Part shown: piece by piece, positions 60,986 to 64,000 of the stretch
Layout of the letters: every line of letters starts with the position of its first letter
Position numbering within the stretch: position 1 is the first letter of the stretch
NCBI RefSeq assembly: GCF_022410465.1
Contig: NZ_JAJSON010000016.1
Span: 248,001-312,000, forward strand
From: Christiangramia crocea
GTDB lineage: Bacteria; Bacteroidota; Bacteroidia; Flavobacteriales; Flavobacteriaceae
Direction: 5' to 3'
DNA length: 64,000 bases
Position numbers and translations under genes: made by a program
Notes under the pieces: model-generated
What the model saw: only the letters and a program-made list of their open reading frames with translations
Database searches by the model: none
Told to the model about the DNA's origin: nothing

Positions 60986-61505
60986 ATATCCCTGTGAACA
61001 CAATATAGAGAATTGCCATCAGGGAATATTTTCAATTTTAAATTATTGCATACTGTTGATTTTCAAAAACATATACGAGGATTTATAAACCAGGTTATTA
61101 TTCATCTTTTTCCTAATTTGTAAGAAAAGACTTTAATAAGGTATAAAAATTAAACAGTTGTTAATTAAGTGTCCTCTGAAGAGATTATTTACAATATTGT
61201 TAAAAATTAATCCTTATTTGTTGAAAGCGAACTACTTATTGTATAAATTTGAAACATAGTAAAAGATCTGATTTTAAGTGGTATAAGTGAGTTTTATAGT
61301 GTTAAAGGACTTTAGTTCCTGAGTACCTGAAAAACTTTGAAACTAAAATTAATGTAGATACTTTTGAAAGTTTAAGTTTGCAGGTGAGACCTTTATAAGG
61401 TATATAGATGATCGTAATAACGGAAAATTCTTACCTTCGTAAGCAGATATCCGAAAAATAATCTATATTTAAAGGCTTTTGCCGGAAATATTAACCGTAC
61501 ATCAA
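60986..61505. other. 520-bp AT-rich gap with a promoter-like pair and a small palindrome
   Basis: No convincing gene is seen. TTTG (61217-61220) and TAAATTTG (61244-61251), 23 bp apart, resemble a promoter; transcription from there would leave about 250 bases before the start of the small exported protein. A weaker -7-like TACCTTCG is at 61432-61439. A perfect ACCTT-TAT-AAGGT palindrome lies at 61389-61401. The stretch could be a long leader, a small RNA, or plain spacer. Confidence 0.45.
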
Positions 61506-61778
61506 ATGGGGCAGATGAGATGCATATTCCTGGTTTTTCTACTTACCATTGGTATTTCCATGTCTTCTTATGCCCAGAAAGAACCGCCGCCCCCGCAGGA
61601 CAAAAGGCATATTGGAGGGCCTCCCTGTGATCCTGGGGATCAGAGCGGAAATGATAACCGCCCTGGAGTTCCACCTCCAGTTGGTTTGTGCCTCCCTATA
61701 GACGATTATGTGTATCTATTGATGGCTGTAGGCGTTATGTATGGGTGCTATAAGCTTAGGGATTTTGAACTGAGTTAG
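61506..61778 (+). CDS. Small exported protein with a PID-CTERM-like C-terminal sorting tail
   Basis: A 90-residue protein (start ATG 61506 or 61515). The N-terminal signal peptide ends in SSYAQ (about residue 24). The short body is Pro-rich (EPPPPQDK, GVPPPVG) with Gly and Asp. The tail has PIDDY followed by a hydrophobic helix (VYLLMAVGVMYGCYKL) and a polar end. This matches the pattern that NCBI has named PID-CTERM, a presumed protein-sorting signal in Bacteroidota; the name is from memory. The 3' end overlaps the converging ribE by 4 bp. No substrate or partner is evident. Confidence 0.62.
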   Translation: MGQMRCIFLVFLLTIGISMSSYAQKEPPPPQDKRHIGGPPCDPGDQSGNDNRPGVPPPVGLCLPIDDYVYLLMAVGVMYGCYKLRDFELS

Positions 61779-62362
61779 GATAACTCAGTTATTCTCTTTA
61801 CATATTTTCCAATTACATCGAATTCCAGGTTTACCATATCCCTCGTTTCCAGATCATGGAATGTGGTATGTTTATAAGTATATGGGATAATAGCTACACT
61901 GAATTTATTCTTTTGGGAATTCACGACAGTCAGGCTCACACCGTTTACCGTAATTGAGCCCTTTTCAATCGTCATATTCCCAATTTCCGGATCGTAGTCA
62001 AAGGTGAATTCCCAGCTACCGTCTGCTTCCTTTATGGCGATACAGGTTGCGGTCTGGTCTACATGTCCCTGTACAATATGGCCATCCAGGCGATCACCTA
62101 GTTTCATGCCCCTTTCCAGGTTTATAAGATCCCCGGGTTTAAGTTTTCCTAAATTTGTTTTTTCTAAAGTTTCTTTAACAGCAGTAACCCTATATTCTTC
62201 ATCATTCAAAGAAACAACCGTCATACACACCCCATTATGAGAAATACTCTGATCAATTTTCAGTTCGGGTGTCATCTTTGCTTTCACGATAATATTCAGG
62301 TTACTTCCTGACTTTTCGAGCTTGATAACTTTTCCTATTTCTTCAACTATTCCTGTGAACAT
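61775..62362 (-). CDS. ribE: Riboflavin synthase, alpha subunit
   Basis: Enzyme that dismutates two 6,7-dimethyl-8-ribityllumazine molecules to riboflavin. The N-terminal MFTGIVEEIGKV is diagnostic, and the two homologous barrel halves (about 1-87 and 88-185) each carry the lumazine-site motifs, HNGVCMTVV and VNGVSLTVV. GHIVQGHVDQTA is the linker signature. The length of 195 is slightly shorter than the usual 200-215. No FMN riboswitch is apparent upstream. It is divergent from pdxA over 61 bp. Confidence 0.95.
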   Translation of the reverse strand: MFTGIVEEIGKVIKLEKSGSNLNIIVKAKMTPELKIDQSISHNGVCMTVVSLNDEEYRVTAVKETLEKTNLGKLKPGDLINLERGMKLGDRLDGHIVQGHVDQTATCIAIKEADGSWEFTFDYDPEIGNMTIEKGSITVNGVSLTVVNSQKNKFSVAIIPYTYKHTTFHDLETRDMVNLEFDVIGKYVKRITELS

Positions 62363-62423
62363 TGTTTTCTATAATAATGGTTACATTTGTGGGTAAAATT
62401 AAAACATTATATCGGGAAACTTT

Positions 62424-63470
62424 ATGAAACATGCCGAAATGATCAAGTTGGGGATTAGCATCGGGGATCTTAATGGGATTGGTAGCGAGATAGTGCTTAA
62501 GACCTTTGACGATACCAGAATGCTGGATTTTTGCACCCCGATAATCTTTGCCTCTTCAAAGATCATCAACTTTTTAAAAAAACATTATAAACTATCCCTT
62601 CATTTTCAGGGAATAGATCATCCTTCAAAAGCTATAGACGGAAAGATAAACGTGATGAATGTATGGAAGGAGAATGTGAAGATCAACTTTGGAGAAGAAG
62701 ATACTACTGTGGGAGAATATGCTTTCAAATCACTTGAAGCCGCTACCGATGCACTAAAGAAGGATGAAATTGATGTCCTGGTAACAGCGCCTATCAATAA
62801 GCATACTATCCAGTCTGAGAAATTCAATTTCCCCGGACATACCGATTATCTTGCGCAGCAGCTGGAAGGTGAAAGCCTTATGTTCATGATCACCGATAAT
62901 CTGAAAATAGGTTTACTAACAGATCATGTGGCTCTGAAGGATATAGCTTCTGTGATCACTCCGGAGCTTATCGAAAAGAAGATCAATATCATTCAGCAGA
63001 CTTTAAAGCAGGATTTCAGGGTAGAATTACCGAAAATTGCCGTTCTCGGGATTAATCCTCACAGTGGTGACCATGGTGTGATTGGGAAGGAAGATGAAGA
63101 AATTTTGAAACCAACTATACAGAAAATCAGGGATAGAGGAGACCTGGTTTTTGGGCCTTATTCTGCCGACAGTTTCTTTGGTTCAAAAAATTATAAGAAT
63201 TTTGATGCAGTTGTAGCTTCCTATCATGATCAGGGACTCATTCCGTTCAAGACACTTTCTTTTGGCCGGGGTGTAAATTTCACGGCCGGTTTGAGCAAGG
63301 TGCGTACATCACCCGATCATGGAACCGCCTTTGAAATTGCTGGAAAGAATGAAGCCAATATTAACTCTTTTAAAGAAGCGGTTTTTAAGGCTATCGAGAT
63401 CTATAAAGCCAGGGAAGAATACAAGCTTTTGACGGAAAATCCGTTAAAGAAACAAGGCAGGAAGATATAA
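62424..63470 (+). CDS. pdxA: 4-hydroxythreonine-4-phosphate dehydrogenase
   Basis: NAD-dependent enzyme of pyridoxal phosphate biosynthesis. The 348-residue chain has ISIGDLNGIGSEI near residue 11-23, the metal-binding His in FPGHTDYLAQQL, SYHDQGLIPFKTL and SPDHGTAFEIAGK, and APINKHTIQS. The ATG at 62424 gives a normal start. It precedes the DUF177 gene by 95 bp, a common order in flavobacteria (pdxA, DUF177, rpmF, fabH). A perfect palindrome overlaps its stop codon. Confidence 0.95.
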   Translation: MKHAEMIKLGISIGDLNGIGSEIVLKTFDDTRMLDFCTPIIFASSKIINFLKKHYKLSLHFQGIDHPSKAIDGKINVMNVWKENVKINFGEEDTTVGEYAFKSLEAATDALKKDEIDVLVTAPINKHTIQSEKFNFPGHTDYLAQQLEGESLMFMITDNLKIGLLTDHVALKDIASVITPELIEKKINIIQQTLKQDFRVELPKIAVLGINPHSGDHGVIGKEDEEILKPTIQKIRDRGDLVFGPYSADSFFGSKNYKNFDAVVASYHDQGLIPFKTLSFGRGVNFTAGLSKVRTSPDHGTAFEIAGKNEANINSFKEAVFKAIEIYKAREEYKLLTENPLKKQGRKI

Positions 63471-63487
63471 ACAAAAATTTGTTTATA
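63466..63487. repeat. Palindrome overlapping the pdxA stop codon
   Basis: TATAAACAAA-AA-TTTGTTTATA, a perfect 10-bp inverted repeat with a 2-base centre. It has no clear T-run after it, so it may act as a weak terminator, an RNA stabiliser or a protein-binding site. Confidence 0.4.
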
Positions 63488-63513
63488 AAAAGGCCATAAT
63501 TGATTAATTTTTA

Positions 63514-63521
63514 TATCTTTG
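63514..63521 (+). promoter_or_regulatory. Promoter -7 element of the DUF177 gene
   Basis: TATCTTTG matches TAnnTTTG, 44 bp upstream of the ATG. A GAGGAGAG ribosome-binding site sits just before the start codon. Confidence 0.55.
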
Positions 63522-63565
63522 CACCCGCCTTTACGGAAACGTTGGGCACTCAAAACTGAGGAGAG

Positions 63566-64000
63566 ATGAGGAATTTAGAAGAGTTTACAATTCCTTTTAA
63601 GGGATTAAAGCTTGGGAAACACCAGTTTGAGTATGAGTTAGATAACAGGTTCTTTAAACATTTTGAGTACGACGAATTCAATAGTGCCGATGTAAAGATC
63701 GATCTGTTGTTCGAGAAGAAATCCACTATGATGGAACTGACTTTCGAGGCAACCGGAACAGTGAATGTAAACTGCGATCTTACAAACGAACCATACGATC
63801 AGCCAATTAACGGAAAGTTGTTTTTGGTGATCAAGTTTGGTGATGAGTTCAATAATGATGATGAGGATTTACTTATTCTGCCGCATGGTGAATTTGAAGT
63901 GAATGTTCAGCAGTATATTTATGAACTTGTTGTTCTTTCAGTTCCACAGAAGAAAATTCATCCGGGAGTGGAAGACGGAACTTTGAAATCTGAAGTGCTC
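63566..64000 (+). CDS. DUF177/YceD family protein (partial, 3' end outside window)
   Basis: The frame is open to the right edge, giving the first 145 residues. The segments EFTIPFKGLKLGKHQFEYEL, FEATGTVNVNCDLT (a Cys with the expected neighbourhood) and EFEVNVQQYIYELVVLSVP match DUF177/YceD, a family usually encoded before rpmF and linked to 23S rRNA or L32 metabolism. The ATG at 63566 has a strong ribosome-binding site. rpmF is expected right after it, outside the window. Confidence 0.85.
   Translation, partial: MRNLEEFTIPFKGLKLGKHQFEYELDNRFFKHFEYDEFNSADVKIDLLFEKKSTMMELTFEATGTVNVNCDLTNEPYDQPINGKLFLVIKFGDEFNNDDEDLLILPHGEFEVNVQQYIYELVVLSVPQKKIHPGVEDGTLKSEVL

Noticed and set aside
1-64000. CRISPR arrays, insertion sequences or rRNA genes
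   Set aside because: No spaced direct repeats, no transposase-like product and no rRNA-like sequence were found on reading either strand.

Overview
The window reads as a chromosomal segment of a low-GC member of the Bacteroidota, most likely family Flavobacteriaceae. The support is the set of family types (DUF4837, DUF4175, outer-membrane beta-barrel family 3, M1 and S41 exported proteases, a Bacteroidota-type long NagB), the many lipoprotein signals, and the recurring promoter -7 element TAnnTTTG ahead of genes and both tRNAs. There is no rRNA operon, CRISPR array, insertion sequence or prophage. A genus close to Gramella/Christiangramia is a guess.

Left part (1-38.3 kb), mostly housekeeping. 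In order: a DUF4837 lipoprotein (cut by the left edge), a LysM lytic transglycosylase, pgk, holB, a DoxX protein, a lipidated Skp/OmpH-like protein, a methyltransferase, mnmG, ybeY, a giant DUF4175 coiled-coil protein, gltX, an SPFH protein, a small envelope-stress trio (YtxH, YqjE-like, small DUF), glnS, an APC permease with a lipoprotein, folB, tRNA-Cys, a LysE exporter, rnr, two small proteins, an AT-rich palindromic intergenic region, rpiB, an acetyltransferase, a sterol-desaturase-like protein, an S41 protease, rnpA, an M1 aminopeptidase, an S8 protease, an MBL-fold hydrolase, a Na+/H+ antiporter, yebC and lepA. Two perfect 16-bp parS palindromes flank mnmG.

Middle part (38.5-55.1 kb), a functional island for amino sugar and peptidoglycan fragment salvage. 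It encodes a sugar MFS transporter, an exported GH20 hexosaminidase, MurQ, a GHL10 glycan hydrolase lipoprotein, a sodium:solute symporter, an L-Ala-D/L-Glu-type epimerase, an NlpC/P60 endopeptidase lipoprotein, a NagB fused to a PIG-L deacetylase-like domain, a ROK repressor, and an exported GH3 (NagZ-type) enzyme fused to a beta-lactamase-like domain. Together they could degrade glycan and stem peptide outside the inner membrane, import the pieces, and convert MurNAc-6-P and GlcNAc-6-P towards fructose-6-P and D-Glu dipeptides towards L-Glu. Two broken genes lie in it: an aldo/keto reductase N-terminus and the middle of a NagX-like membrane acetyltransferase. No NagA, MurNAc kinase or GlcNAc kinase is present here.

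Right part (55.2-64 kb): an outer-membrane beta-barrel receptor-like protein, dusB, a LolC/FtsX-type permease with rbfA, methylmalonyl-CoA epimerase, a CAU-anticodon tRNA, a 520-bp AT-rich gap, a tiny exported protein with a PID-CTERM-like tail, riboflavin synthase, pdxA, and the start of a DUF177/YceD gene cut by the right edge.
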